Source: an uncultured Clostridia bacterium (GTDB taxonomy: Bacteria; Bacillota; Clostridia; Oscillospirales; Acutalibacteraceae). Taken from it: a stretch of 64,000 bases of DNA. The notes beneath the pieces were generated by a model, which searched no databases, was not told where the DNA came from, and saw only the letters and a program-made list of their open reading frames with translations. The DNA lies in contig CALWIZ010000009.1 of assembly GCA_944380885.1 (NCBI GenBank), positions 1 to 64,000 of the forward strand, written 5' to 3'. This document shows positions 29,331 to 37,775 of this stretch, piece after piece; position 1 is the first letter of the stretch; each line of letters starts with the position of its first letter. A program made the translations under genes and the position numbers.

Positions 29331-29332
29331 GC

Positions 29333-31915
29333 TTAAGTCCTGCAAACAAGCTCTCCGTTATCTACGTCAACTTTAAGTGTCGCACCGGCGTCAATATCAC
29401 CCTGCAATATCTTACGCGCAATAAGTGTTTCCATACTTGACTGCAGATAGCGGCGAAGCGGTCTCGCACCGTAAAGCGGATCAAAGCCGCGGTCTATTAT
29501 CAGCGCCTTAGCCTCAGGAGTTATTTCAAGATTTAAGGAGCGAGCCGCAAGACGAGAACGCAGCGACTGCGTCATAATATCGATAATTCCGGTAAGATTC
29601 TCTTTTGTAAGAGGACGGAACATTATTATTTCATCCAAACGATTAAGAAATTCAGGTCTAAATGAGCGGTGAAGTTCATTCATTACGGATTCTTTGGCTT
29701 CTTCTGAAATATTTCCGTCGCTTTGTATGCCGTCGAGCAGATACTGACTGCCGAGATTTGAAGTTAATATAATGATAGTATTTTTAAAGTCTACGGTACG
29801 TCCTTGAGAATCGGTTATTCTGCCGTCATCAAGAATTTGAAGCAAAATGTTGAAAACGTCCGGATGTGCCTTTTCAATCTCGTCAAACAGTACCACGCTG
29901 TAAGGCTTGCGGCGTACAGCTTCTGTCAATTGTCCGCCCTCATCATAGCCGACATATCCGGGAGGCGCCCCGATAAGGCGTGAAACCGAGAATTTTTCCA
30001 TATATTCGGTCATATCGATACGCACGATATTATGCTCGTCATCAAACAGACACTCCGCAAGCGATTTCGCGAGCTCTGTTTTGCCTACGCCTGTGGGTCC
30101 TAAGAACAGAAACGAACCTATCGGACGATTCGGGTCAGATATTCCCGCGCGTGAACGAAGTATGGCTTCGGTCACCTTTTGCACCGCCTCGTCTTGACCG
30201 ACAACACGTTTGTGCAGATAACTGTCCAGATGCAATAGCTTCTCCCTTTCACCTTCCATCAGTCTTGCAACCGGGATTCCCGTCCAGCGAGCAACTATGT
30301 TTGAAATCTCCTCTTCGGTTACGGTGTCGTGTACCATAGTGTTTTGCTTTGATTCTTCAGAAGCCTTTTCAGCCTCTTCAAGCTGTTTTTGGAGAGCCGG
30401 CAAATCAGAATAGCGTAGCTTTGCCGCTTTTTCATATTCGTAATTTAATTGAGCGTTTTCAATATCGGAATGCAGCTGCTCGATGCGTGCCTTCAGCTCT
30501 TTAACACTGTCAACCGCCTTTTTCTCGGTCTCCCAAAGAGCTTTTTTCGCATTGAAGCTTTCTTTAAGATTGGCAAGCTCTTCACGCAATTTCTCAAGTC
30601 TTTCTTTGCTGAGCCGGTCATCTTCCTTTTTCAGCGCCATTTCTTCAATTTCAAGCTGCATTATTTTACGGCGCACAGCGTCAAGCTCCTCAGGCATAGA
30701 GTCTATTTCCGTACGAACCTGCGCACAGGCTTCATCAACAAGATCAATAGCTTTATCAGGCAGAAAACGGTCGCTTATATATCTGTCGGATAATGTGGCG
30801 GCCGCAACCAATGCGTTATCATGAATGCGAACACCGTGATAAACCTCATAACGCTCCTTTAAGCCCCTGAGTATTGAGATTGTATCCTCAACAGTAGGTT
30901 CGTCAACCTGAACCGGCTGGAAACGGCGTTCAAGCGCCGCGTCTTTCTCAATATATTTACGGTATTCATCAAGCGTTGTAGCTCCTATGCAGTGAAGCTC
31001 GCCTCTCGCGAGCATAGGCTTTAAGAGGTTTCCGGCATCCATACTGCCTTCTGTCTTTCCAGCTCCCACTATTGTGTGCAACTCATCGATAAAAAGAAGT
31101 ATTTTACCTTCGCTCCGGCGAATTTCTTCCAAAACGGCTTTAAGTCTTTCCTCAAATTCTCCCCGATATTTCGCTCCTGCTATTAAAGAACCCATATCCA
31201 GAGAAAAAATGGTCTTATCCTTTAATCCGTCCGGAACATCACCGCGCACTATACGCTGAGCCAGTCCTTCAGCGATAGCGGTTTTGCCGACACCGGGCTC
31301 ACCTATTAAAACAGGGTTGTTTTTTGTTTTTCTTGATAAAATACGAATGACATTACGAATCTCCGAATCTCTGCCGATAACGGGATCCAACTCATTCTTT
31401 CTCGCCCTTTCCACCAAATCAGAACCGTACTTGCCTAACGCGTCATATGTGCTTTCGGGATTATCTCCGGTGACCGGTGAACTTTTTACCTTGGAAAGCT
31501 CTTTTATAAACGCACTTTTTGTTATGCCGTGATCAGATAAAATTTTCTTGACCGCAGGTGTCGCGGAAGTAAATATACCGAGCATCAGGTGCTCAACCGA
31601 GACGTATTCATCGCCCATGGCTTTTGCCTGTTTCTGAGCCTCGTTTATTACACGCTCGGTTTCTTTGGAAAGATATATTTCACTTTCGTTTCCGAGAGTT
31701 GGCAGTTGAGAAATTGCGGTGTCAAGCTCTGATAAAATAGCATTACTGTCCGCTCCCATTTTGCCGAGCAGCGACGGAATAAGCCCGCCGTCCTGATCTA
31801 TAAGGGCATACAGTAAATGTTCCGGCATTATGGTGGGATTACGGTTTTCCTTTGCCATCTCTTGAGAGGTTTGTATCGCCTCTAAGCTTTTTTGTGTATA
31901 TTGTTGTGAACTCAT
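29333..31915 (-). CDS. clpB: ATP-dependent disaggregase ClpB
   Basis: Hexameric AAA+ chaperone that, with DnaK, threads and rescues aggregated proteins in the cytoplasm. 860 residues, normal length. Order: Clp N-domain repeats (~4-145), first AAA+ module with Walker A GEPGVGKT at ~205-212, coiled-coil M-domain (~400-520, which separates ClpB from ClpC/ClpA), second AAA+ module with GPTGVGKT near 600, and the D2-small C-terminal domain. I chose the ATG at 31915, eight bases after AGGAGGG, over a TTG six bases upstream. The gene is 31 bases after an RHH-domain gene and almost certainly shares its promoter. No CIRCE or CtsR heptad box was found upstream. Confidence 0.96.
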   Translation of the reverse strand: MSSQQYTQKSLEAIQTSQEMAKENRNPTIMPEHLLYALIDQDGGLIPSLLGKMGADSNAILSELDTAISQLPTLGNESEIYLSKETERVINEAQKQAKAMGDEYVSVEHLMLGIFTSATPAVKKILSDHGITKSAFIKELSKVKSSPVTGDNPESTYDALGKYGSDLVERARKNELDPVIGRDSEIRNVIRILSRKTKNNPVLIGEPGVGKTAIAEGLAQRIVRGDVPDGLKDKTIFSLDMGSLIAGAKYRGEFEERLKAVLEEIRRSEGKILLFIDELHTIVGAGKTEGSMDAGNLLKPMLARGELHCIGATTLDEYRKYIEKDAALERRFQPVQVDEPTVEDTISILRGLKERYEVYHGVRIHDNALVAAATLSDRYISDRFLPDKAIDLVDEACAQVRTEIDSMPEELDAVRRKIMQLEIEEMALKKEDDRLSKERLEKLREELANLKESFNAKKALWETEKKAVDSVKELKARIEQLHSDIENAQLNYEYEKAAKLRYSDLPALQKQLEEAEKASEESKQNTMVHDTVTEEEISNIVARWTGIPVARLMEGEREKLLHLDSYLHKRVVGQDEAVQKVTEAILRSRAGISDPNRPIGSFLFLGPTGVGKTELAKSLAECLFDDEHNIVRIDMTEYMEKFSVSRLIGAPPGYVGYDEGGQLTEAVRRKPYSVVLFDEIEKAHPDVFNILLQILDDGRITDSQGRTVDFKNTIIILTSNLGSQYLLDGIQSDGNISEEAKESVMNELHRSFRPEFLNRLDEIIMFRPLTKENLTGIIDIMTQSLRSRLAARSLNLEITPEAKALIIDRGFDPLYGARPLRRYLQSSMETLIARKILQGDIDAGATLKVDVDNGELVCRT

Positions 31916-31946
31916 AAACAATCCCTCCTGTATCTATTTCATTATC

Positions 31947-32603
31947 TTAAAGAATTATATCTGAATTTATTAAATAATTATAATATGCTATTTCTATACT
32001 TCTGGCGTCCGCCCTTCCGCAAAGATAGTCTTTCATCTGCTTGTCGAAAAGTTTTATATAGCTTGAAATCGCTTTGGCAAGCTCGTCAGGAGTACAATCT
32101 TTCGTAGGAACGGAAATGCTGCGAACAAATTTACCGTCATATAATGCGTATTCTATTCGCACTCCGGAAGCGCTCGGCAAATGAGCGTCCTCAATACGCT
32201 TCCACAGACGGAAAAAATCTGTCATATTTTTTATAAGCGACTGTGACTGTGTACGGAATATAACACTGAGTCTGCCGATGGAATCATTTCCGCCGCCGTA
32301 AAGCTCAACTTCGTATTTGACTGTCGGTCGGTACTTATATTCCAAAGAGCTTTTAAGAGACATACTTTGCGAATGAGGTGTAAAAAAAGGTATGATTTCA
32401 CTTGACGGCATCATGAGCTGTTCTATAGCGGTAAACACATCGCTTATTCGTCTTTCCGGAGTAGTGTAATTTACATATTCGGCTAAAATCTGGTTTACGA
32501 GATTAGAGCGTGAGGTTCCCGACTTATGTGCCAGCATATCGATTTCTCTTACAACATTTTCGTTGAGCATTAAACTGTATAATGTTTTTCCCAAAATCAT
32601 CAT
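31947..32603 (-). CDS. ribbon-helix-helix protein upstream of clpB, candidate autoregulator
   Basis: Protein of 218 residues. Residues ~6-45 look like a ribbon-helix-helix DNA-binding unit: a beta strand (KTLYSLMLN), a helix (ENVVREIDMLAHKSG) and a second helix starting TSRSNLVNQILAEYV. Residues ~80-210 are a predicted alpha/beta domain of unknown function that may sense a signal or oligomerise. The start is uncertain: two tandem ATGs abut an AAAAGGA site. It is first in an operon with clpB, and a 28-bp palindrome overlaps its predicted transcription start. I infer a repressor of clpB. The family is not one with a name I can give. Confidence 0.7.
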   Translation of the reverse strand: MMILGKTLYSLMLNENVVREIDMLAHKSGTSRSNLVNQILAEYVNYTTPERRISDVFTAIEQLMMPSSEIIPFFTPHSQSMSLKSSLEYKYRPTVKYEVELYGGGNDSIGRLSVIFRTQSQSLIKNMTDFFRLWKRIEDAHLPSASGVRIEYALYDGKFVRSISVPTKDCTPDELAKAISSYIKLFDKQMKDYLCGRADARSIEIAYYNYLINSDIIL

Positions 32604-32625
32604 TCCTTTTCTTTTCTGCTCGATT

Positions 32626-32653
32626 TGTAATGTATTAAATTTATTACATTACA
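32626..32653 (-). promoter_or_regulatory. 28-bp palindrome, probable operator of the RHH-clpB operon
   Basis: TGTAATGTAT...TTACATTACA is symmetric over 28 bases except for one mismatched pair (positions 10 and 19). It lies about six bases past the -10 box, covering the expected +1 to +27 region, where a bound dimer or tetramer would block RNA polymerase. Confidence 0.7.
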
Positions 32654-32658
32654 TTTAT

Positions 32659-32686
32659 ATTATAATACCAAAAATAAATTTGTCAA
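32659..32686 (-). promoter_or_regulatory. consensus sigma-A promoter of the RHH-clpB operon
   Basis: On the minus strand TTGACA (32686-32681), a 16-base spacer and TATAAT (32664-32659). Both hexamers match the consensus perfectly, so the operon would be strongly transcribed unless repressed. No alternative-sigma signature is needed. Confidence 0.82.
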
Positions 32687-32699
32687 GAGTTTTATATAA

Positions 32700-32875
32700 A
32701 TTTATTTACGAATTATATTTTTTTACTTAAATTTTACCGCGGGAATTGTAATAAATCGGAAAGAATCATTTTAAGCAAACGGAATACCCGACAAAAAGCG
32801 TGTAGATCTTTTTGACACGCTCAGCGGCAGGACTCAGTTTTACTACCGCTGTTTTACTTAAGTCAAAAAAATATA
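32700..32875. other. intergenic spacer between divergent promoters
   Basis: AT-rich spacer between the RHH-clpB and ars promoters. It holds two hairpins: AGCGTGT-N11-ACACGCT (about 32799-32823) and CAGCGG-N18-CCGCTG (about 32822-32851, then TTTTA). The second might end a short plus-strand transcript. No ORF is visible. Confidence 0.35.
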
Positions 32876-32904
32876 TTGACATTTTTCTATATGTTGCATA
32901 TAAT
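32876..32904 (+). promoter_or_regulatory. ars operon promoter
   Basis: TTGACA (32876-32881), 17 bases, TATAAT (32899-32904): a perfect consensus promoter reading into arsR, 40 bases before its start codon. Confidence 0.85.
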
Positions 32905-32908
32905 AACA

Positions 32909-32926
32909 CATAGACATTTATCTATG
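32909..32926 (+). promoter_or_regulatory. ArsR operator
   Basis: CATAGA-CATTTA-TCTATG is an inverted repeat with 6-bp arms lying four bases past the -10 box, resembling the ATA...TAT operators of ArsR/SmtB repressors. A related, weaker motif (AATAGACATATT...ATATG) appears before the permease gene at about 33300-33327. Confidence 0.65.
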
Positions 32927-32943
32927 AAAGGTAATTGAGAGAA

Positions 32944-33252
32944 ATGGATGAAAAAAGAATCGCGGAAATTTTCAAAGCGTTTTGTGATGAAAACCGCATC
33001 AGGATTATAAAACTGCTGCGTTCAGGTGAAAAATGCGCCTGCAAGCTGCTGGAAGAAATCAATGTCACGCAGCCTACGCTTTCCCACCATATGAAAATTC
33101 TTTGTGACGCTGAAATAGTCGTTGGGCGCAAAGAGGGAAAATGGACACACTATTCTATTTCAGAAAAAGGTGTTAAGCAGGCAAAAGAATGTTTGAGGCA
33201 TTTGACAACACTTGATGTTGAAAGCACAAACGAGTCGTGCCGTGAAAAGTGA
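32944..33252 (+). CDS. arsR: ArsR-family arsenic-responsive repressor
   Basis: Winged-helix repressor of 102 residues from the ATG at 32944; an upstream in-frame TTG at 32935 is too close to AAAGG. The metalloid site is the Cys pair C31-x-C33 in EKCACKLLEE, at the position of the ELCVC site of classic ArsR. The recognition helix is TQPTLSHHMKILCDAEIV. Binding of arsenite (or antimonite) should release it from the palindrome in its own promoter and switch on the permease, thioredoxin-like and reductase genes downstream. A hairpin (GCCGTGAAAAG...CTTTTCCGCACGGC) spans its stop codon and could tune downstream expression. Confidence 0.9.
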   Translation: MDEKRIAEIFKAFCDENRIRIIKLLRSGEKCACKLLEEINVTQPTLSHHMKILCDAEIVVGRKEGKWTHYSISEKGVKQAKECLRHLTTLDVESTNESCREK

Positions 33253-33338
33253 GAAAGTTTATTTGTTGCTTTTCCGCACGGCTTATATTCGTGACAATAA
33301 ATAGACATATTTCAATATAACTATATGAGAGGCATTTT

Positions 33339-34352
33339 ATGGAGGCACTGAAAACAATTTGGGACTTTTTTCAAAATGAAGTCCTCGGTATGAACTGGCT
33401 GAATCGTCTCATTGAAACAATTTTAAACGCTTGCGGTTTGGATACCGCTGGCAAAATAGGAGGGAGTATTCAGTTTTTCATCTATGATACAATAAAAATT
33501 ATGGTACTGCTCGGCGTTTTGATTTTGATTATCTCGTATATTCAAAGTTATTTCCCGCCCGAAAGAACAAAAAAGATACTCGGCAGATTTCACGGAATAT
33601 GGGCAAATATCATTGCCGCCCTGCTCGGTACGGTAACACCGTTTTGCTCGTGTTCCTCTATTCCGCTGTTTATCGGATTTACAAGCGCGGGTCTGCCGCT
33701 TGGCGTTACATTTTCCTTTTTAATTTCTTCACCAATGGTCGATCTCGGCAGTCTCGTTTTGCTGATGAGTATTTTTGGTTGGAAAGTTGCTGTTTTGTAT
33801 GTGATTTTCGGTTTAGTTATTGCTGTAACAGGCGGAACTCTGATCGAAAAATTACACCTTGATAATCAAGTGGAAGAATATATCCGAAACGGTCACTCGA
33901 TTGATGTTCCGCAGGAAGAACTGCGTTTTAAAGACCGTATGAAATTCGCGTGGGAACAGGTCTTTGAAACAGCCGAAAAGGTTGCTCCCTATATTCTGAT
34001 TGGCGTATGTATCGGCGCTTTCATTCACAACTGGATTCCCGAAGAATTTATTGTAAAAGCACTCGGAGAAAATAATCCGTTCGGCGTAATTCTTGCTACG
34101 ATAGTCGGTATTCCGATGTATGCGGATATTTTCGGTACAATACCGATTGCAGAAGCCCTGCTTGCGAAAGGCGCTTTGCTCGGAGTTGTCCTTTCCTTTA
34201 TGATGGGCGTTACAACGCTCTCGCTCCCTTCAATGATTATGCTTCGCAAGGCAGTTAAGCCCAAGCTGCTCGGTATTTTCATTGGAATATGCGCTGCCGG
34301 CATTATTATTGCAGGCTATCTTTTCAACGCAATACAATATTTGATTGTTTAA
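33339..34352 (+). CDS. arsP: ArsP/DUF318-type permease, putative (organo)arsenical efflux
   Basis: Polytopic membrane protein of 337 residues with about eight to ten helices. The hallmark TPFCSCSSIP (C103, C105) near the middle of the membrane marks the PF03773 permease family. Members include ArsP, which exports trivalent methylated and aromatic arsenicals, and related permeases paired with thioredoxin-like proteins. Here the next gene encodes a thioredoxin-like protein, supporting the latter branch. There is no separate ArsB or Acr3, so this is the only efflux candidate in the operon. Preceded by AGAGG at suitable spacing. Confidence 0.82.
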   Translation: MEALKTIWDFFQNEVLGMNWLNRLIETILNACGLDTAGKIGGSIQFFIYDTIKIMVLLGVLILIISYIQSYFPPERTKKILGRFHGIWANIIAALLGTVTPFCSCSSIPLFIGFTSAGLPLGVTFSFLISSPMVDLGSLVLLMSIFGWKVAVLYVIFGLVIAVTGGTLIEKLHLDNQVEEYIRNGHSIDVPQEELRFKDRMKFAWEQVFETAEKVAPYILIGVCIGAFIHNWIPEEFIVKALGENNPFGVILATIVGIPMYADIFGTIPIAEALLAKGALLGVVLSFMMGVTTLSLPSMIMLRKAVKPKLLGIFIGICAAGIIIAGYLFNAIQYLIV

Positions 34353-34370
34353 ATTCAGGAGGTTATTATT

Positions 34371-34751
34371 ATGGCATTATTTAACTTTGGAAAGAAAAAG
34401 GCAGAGGAGAAGAAAACACCCGCTTGCGCTTGCAGCTGCGGTTGTTCTGCCGGTGAAGCGGAAAGCATTACAAACGATTGCTGTCCTGATTTGAAAGAGG
34501 GAGAAATCCGCTGTATCAAAGTGTTAGGGTCAGGTTGTAAATCCTGTCACGAACAATTTGAATACGCAAAACAGGCGGTAAATGATATGGGACTTTCCGT
34601 AGAGGTCGAATACATTACCGATATGCGGAAAGTAATGGAATACGGAGTTATGAGTATGCCTGCCCTTGTTGTCAATGAAAAGGTTGTCGCTATGGGAAAG
34701 GTTTTGAAAGCCGCTGATGTAGCCGCTCTGCTGCACAAGCTGGGGTTTTAA
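34371..34751 (+). CDS. Cys-rich thioredoxin-like (small redox disulfide) protein
   Basis: Cytoplasmic protein of 126 residues. The N-terminal tail (1-45) is Cys-rich (C19, C21, C23, C25, then C37-C38), a plausible metalloid-binding segment. Residues ~46-126 form a thioredoxin_3-type fold with active site GCKSC (C56, C59) and the cis-proline segment SMPALVV. It sits between the permease and arsenate reductase genes. It could recycle oxidised ArsC or hand arsenite to the permease. The combination of tail and redox fold is the unusual point. Confidence 0.82.
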   Translation: MALFNFGKKKAEEKKTPACACSCGCSAGEAESITNDCCPDLKEGEIRCIKVLGSGCKSCHEQFEYAKQAVNDMGLSVEVEYITDMRKVMEYGVMSMPALVVNEKVVAMGKVLKAADVAALLHKLGF

Positions 34752-34753
34752 CA

Positions 34754-35134
34754 ATGGATAAGAAAAAGGTAGCATTTATTTGTGTGCATAACTCCTGCCG
34801 CAGCCAGATAGCCGAAGCGCTCGGAAGGCTTCTCGCCGGCAATAAATACGAATTTTTTTCCGCCGGCACCGAAACAAAGCCCTGTATAAGCAAGGACGCC
34901 GTAAGGCTTATGAAAAAGCTGTACGGCATAGATATGGAAAAAGAGCAGTACAGTAAAACCCTTAATGAAATTCCGACGCCCGACATTGCGATATCAATGG
35001 GGTGCGATGTCGGCTGTCCTTATATCGGCAGGGAATTTGACGATAACTGGCAGCTGCCCGACCCGACCGGAAAGGACGACGAGGCGTTTATCGCGGTTAT
35101 AAAGGAAATAGAGCGGCAAATAAGGCTGCTGTAA
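34754..35134 (+). CDS. arsC: arsenate reductase, thioredoxin-coupled LMW-PTP type
   Basis: Protein of 126 residues that reduces arsenate to arsenite. The phosphatase-like P-loop is CVHNSCRS with nucleophile C10 and R16. The further Cys pair C84 and C88 (GCDVGC) relays the disulfide, and the DPTG segment at 103-106 supplies the general acid. These features match the Gram-positive (pI258/B. subtilis) ArsC family. It starts two bases after the thioredoxin-like gene stop, so the two are translated together, consistent with that protein being its reductant. Confidence 0.93.
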   Translation: MDKKKVAFICVHNSCRSQIAEALGRLLAGNKYEFFSAGTETKPCISKDAVRLMKKLYGIDMEKEQYSKTLNEIPTPDIAISMGCDVGCPYIGREFDDNWQLPDPTGKDDEAFIAVIKEIERQIRLL

Positions 35135-35164
35135 CCGCACCAAAAACAAAAAAATATGCAGAAA

Positions 35165-35199
35165 GTGAAAAAGAGCCGTAAGAAACGGCTCTTTTTCAC
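35165..35199 (+). terminator. ars operon terminator
   Basis: Perfect 15-bp stem GTGAAAAAGAGCCGT / ACGGCTCTTTTTCAC with a five-base loop, 30 bases after arsC. The T-run lies within the 3' arm, so it should work on both strands. Confidence 0.88.
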
Positions 35200-35205
35200 T
35201 TTTAA

Positions 35206-35277
35206 GGGGTTTGAGGAGAGAACTTCTCTTTTTAAAAGAGAAATTATACCAAAACGGGTGCGGCTCCCTTCTTGGTA
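35206..35277. repeat. structured intergenic repeat-like element
   Basis: After AGGGGTTTGAGGAG comes a perfect palindrome, TTCTCTTTT-T-AAAAGAGAA (35224-35242), then TACCAA...TTGGTA (35247-35277). Short palindromic units of this style are dispersed in genomes of gut Ruminococcaceae. Only this copy is in the window, so dispersal is inference. The remaining bases to 35412 hold no gene. Confidence 0.35.
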
Positions 35278-35412
35278 CATTCTTATGTTAACCTATAATT
35301 TTTTCATTTCTGTGAACTGTTTTTAAATTTTTAAGGAATATAATATGTATATTTGACAATACTAATAACCGATAGCCTAAACCGCCTTAAAAAACTGAAA
35401 GGATATGTTTCA

Positions 35413-36129
35413 ATGAAATATTCGGAATACCACTCAAAATCAAAATTCAAAGGCAGTCCCGCCTTTTATATAATCTTAGCCTGCTGCCTGCTGGCAATAG
35501 GGGGAGCCGCCTGGTTCGCAGCGTCAGAAATAAGCAGCCGCGGCACACAAAATGAGCAAAGCAGCGATAATCCCGGCTCCTCTGTTTATACTCCCCCGCA
35601 AAGCAGCATTTTATCCGAAAGCTCCGATCCGGCTCCTTCAGGTCAGGTAGACCAAAACGTATCGGACGAGCCTTATTCGTCTGAAGAAACCGCTTCGACA
35701 GAGGCTCCCGCAAAAGAACCCGCCGCCACCTTCAGTATGCCGGTACAGGGTGAGATAATAAAGGATTACAGCGACAAAGAGCTTCAGTATTCCGCCACCT
35801 ACGGCGATATGAGACTGCACACCGGAATAGACATCGCCTGTGAGGACGGTACTGCGGTAAGCGCCGCCGGCAGCGGAAGCGTGCTTTCGGTTGAGGAAAG
35901 CGTCTCACTCGGAACAGTTGTTACAATAGACCACGGCAGCGGAATAACCGCCAGATACGCCTCTATTAAAGACGCGAAGGTCAAAGCAGGCGATAAGGTA
36001 GCCGCGGGCGATATAATCGGCTCGGTCACATCGATTCCCGGCGAATGCGCCGACCAGAGCCATCTTCATTTTGAAATCACCAAAGACGGACACTCCGCCG
36101 AACCGCTCAGTACTCTCGGCCTGAAATAA
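35413..36129 (+). CDS. spoIIQ: SpoIIQ-like M23 (LytM) family membrane protein
   Basis: Protein of 238 residues from the ATG at 35413 (AAAGGA nine bases upstream); an ORF extension to 35353 lacks a site. One N-terminal helix (~16-38) anchors it, followed by a Ser/Pro/Glu-rich linker (~45-105) and a LytM domain (~110-230). Zinc ligands are present as H136-x3-D140 (LHTGID) and the H217-L-H219 pair, but the usual third His of the YAH segment is Ser (RYASIK). In sporulation SpoIIQ is made in the forespore and joins SpoIIIAH to form the channel across the two membranes. Length and architecture fit SpoIIQ; a general cell-wall M23 endopeptidase is the alternative. Confidence 0.7.
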   Translation: MKYSEYHSKSKFKGSPAFYIILACCLLAIGGAAWFAASEISSRGTQNEQSSDNPGSSVYTPPQSSILSESSDPAPSGQVDQNVSDEPYSSEETASTEAPAKEPAATFSMPVQGEIIKDYSDKELQYSATYGDMRLHTGIDIACEDGTAVSAAGSGSVLSVEESVSLGTVVTIDHGSGITARYASIKDAKVKAGDKVAAGDIIGSVTSIPGECADQSHLHFEITKDGHSAEPLSTLGLK

Positions 36130-36178
36130 CATCGGCAAATTTAAAAATCGCGCCCCCGAAATCCGCGTTTAGGGGCAC

Positions 36179-36215
36179 ACGGTCCGCCCGTTTCGGGCGG
36201 ACCGTCTTTAATTTC
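36179..36215 (+). terminator. intrinsic terminator
   Basis: ACGGTCCGCCC-GTTTC-GGGCGGACCGT, a perfect 11-bp stem, followed by CTTTAATTT. It closes the SpoIIQ-like gene. Confidence 0.8.
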
Positions 36216-36256
36216 GTATTAATCGATATTTTACGGAAATAAAGCAAAATAATGAT

Positions 36257-36285
36257 TGACTTTTTTACGTTTATTGCTTAAAATC
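36257..36285 (+). promoter_or_regulatory. promoter of the MBOAT-DHHW operon
   Basis: TTGACT (36257-36262), 17 bases, TAAAAT (36280-36285), 35 bases before the MBOAT start codon. Confidence 0.65.
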
Positions 36286-36320
36286 GTATATGAATATTCT
36301 TATTTTCGGTTGTGTTATAA

Positions 36321-37763
36321 ATGGTTTTTTCAAGTCTGTTTTTTATTTTCTTTTTTCTGCCTCTTAATCTTCTGATATATCTTTCGGTCAAAAGCATAAA
36401 AGCGAAAAACAGGGTAATGCTGATTTTTTCGCTGATTTTTTATGCGTGGGGTGAACCTGTATACATACTGCTGCTTGTAGGTATGACCTTTATCGACTGG
36501 TGGCTGTCTCTTCGCATTTCGGTTTGTGAAAAAGGCTCTAAAGAAGCGCGCATGCTGCTTGCAGGCGTGGTTTTTGCCGACCTTTTGCTGCTCGGTATAT
36601 TTAAGTACGGCACCTTCACCCTCTCAAATCTTAAAATTCTCACAGGATTCCCGCAGCATATTCCTCAAATAATGCTGCCTATCGGCATATCCTTCTACAC
36701 CTTCCAGCTGCTGACCTACTGCGTGGACGTTTACCGCGGAGACGCTCCGGTACAGAAGAGCTTTCCCACCCTGCTGCTATATGTAAGTATGTTCCACCAG
36801 TGCATCGCCGGCCCTATTGTGAGGTACAGGGACATAAACGCCGAGCTTGAAAACCGCCGCGCGACTTCTGATGATATTTCAGACGGTATCAACCGCTTCG
36901 CCGCGGGGCTTGCCAAAAAGGCGCTGATAGCAAATACCTGCGCCGCTATAGCTGACAAGCTGCTGATAGCTGACGGCGGCGATATTTCGCTGCTCGCCTC
37001 AAGGAGCGTGCTGTCGCTCTGGGTCGGCGTGCTCGCCTTTTCCATTCAGATTTACGCCGATTTTTCCGCCTATTCGGATATGGCGATAGGTATGGGAAAG
37101 ATGATAGGCATTCATTATACCGAAAATTTCGATTACCCGTATATGTCACGCTCGGTCAGCGAGTTCTGGCGCAGATGGCACATGACGCTCGGCAGCTTTT
37201 TCAGGGACTATCTTTACATTCCGCTGGGCGGAAGCCGGAAAGGCCTTGCCCGCACGGTGCTTAATCTGTTTATAGTATGGGCGCTTACGGGTCTGTGGCA
37301 CGGCGCATCGTGGAATTTCGTGCTGTGGGGACTTTATTTCTTTGTATTCATCGCCGCCGAAAAGCTGTTTTTAGGCAGGGTGCTTGAGAAAAACCGGATA
37401 GTTTCCCACATTTATCTGCTTGTGGCGGTTTATTTCGGCTGGATACTCTTTAAATTCGACGATTTGAACGCGGTAGGCTCGGTGCTTAAAGGAATGTTCG
37501 GACTCAACGGCAACCCGCTTTCGGATTTTGAGTCACGCACTACGGTAATGAGCTACATTGTTATGCTGATAATATCCGTAATAGCCTGCACGCCGGTTAT
37601 TAAAAACATATCCGAGCGGCTTAAATACAGCGCGCTCAATTCGGGAAAGGCATTCGCGGTATACTCTGCCGCGCAGCTTGTCATACCTGTCGTCCTGCTG
37701 GTTCTCTCGGCGGCGGCGCTTGTAGGCAACAGCTATAACCCGTTTTTGTATTTCAGATTTTAG
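36321..37763 (+). CDS. MBOAT-family O-acyltransferase (AlgI/DltB-like)
   Basis: Polytopic membrane protein of 480 residues with roughly ten helices. The MBOAT active-site His is H327 in TGLWHGASWNF, with a second conserved His, H287, in FWRRWHMTLGSF. Family members pull an acyl group, usually acetyl, through the membrane and pass it to a partner that loads it onto an extracellular polymer such as alginate, cellulose or peptidoglycan. The next gene, 12 bases away, encodes a DHHW/AlgX-like protein, the usual partner. No Dlt genes are near, so wall or capsule polysaccharide acetylation is more likely than D-alanylation. Confidence 0.88.
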   Translation: MVFSSLFFIFFFLPLNLLIYLSVKSIKAKNRVMLIFSLIFYAWGEPVYILLLVGMTFIDWWLSLRISVCEKGSKEARMLLAGVVFADLLLLGIFKYGTFTLSNLKILTGFPQHIPQIMLPIGISFYTFQLLTYCVDVYRGDAPVQKSFPTLLLYVSMFHQCIAGPIVRYRDINAELENRRATSDDISDGINRFAAGLAKKALIANTCAAIADKLLIADGGDISLLASRSVLSLWVGVLAFSIQIYADFSAYSDMAIGMGKMIGIHYTENFDYPYMSRSVSEFWRRWHMTLGSFFRDYLYIPLGGSRKGLARTVLNLFIVWALTGLWHGASWNFVLWGLYFFVFIAAEKLFLGRVLEKNRIVSHIYLLVAVYFGWILFKFDDLNAVGSVLKGMFGLNGNPLSDFESRTTVMSYIVMLIISVIACTPVIKNISERLKYSALNSGKAFAVYSAAQLVIPVVLLVLSAAALVGNSYNPFLYFRF

Positions 37764-37775
37764 AGGTGACGGACG

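Noticed and set aside
35280..35412. Sigma-F promoter for the SpoIIQ-like gene
   Set aside because: A GTATA word lies upstream but the spacing to any GG(C/T)AA-type -10 is wrong, so I do not call it.
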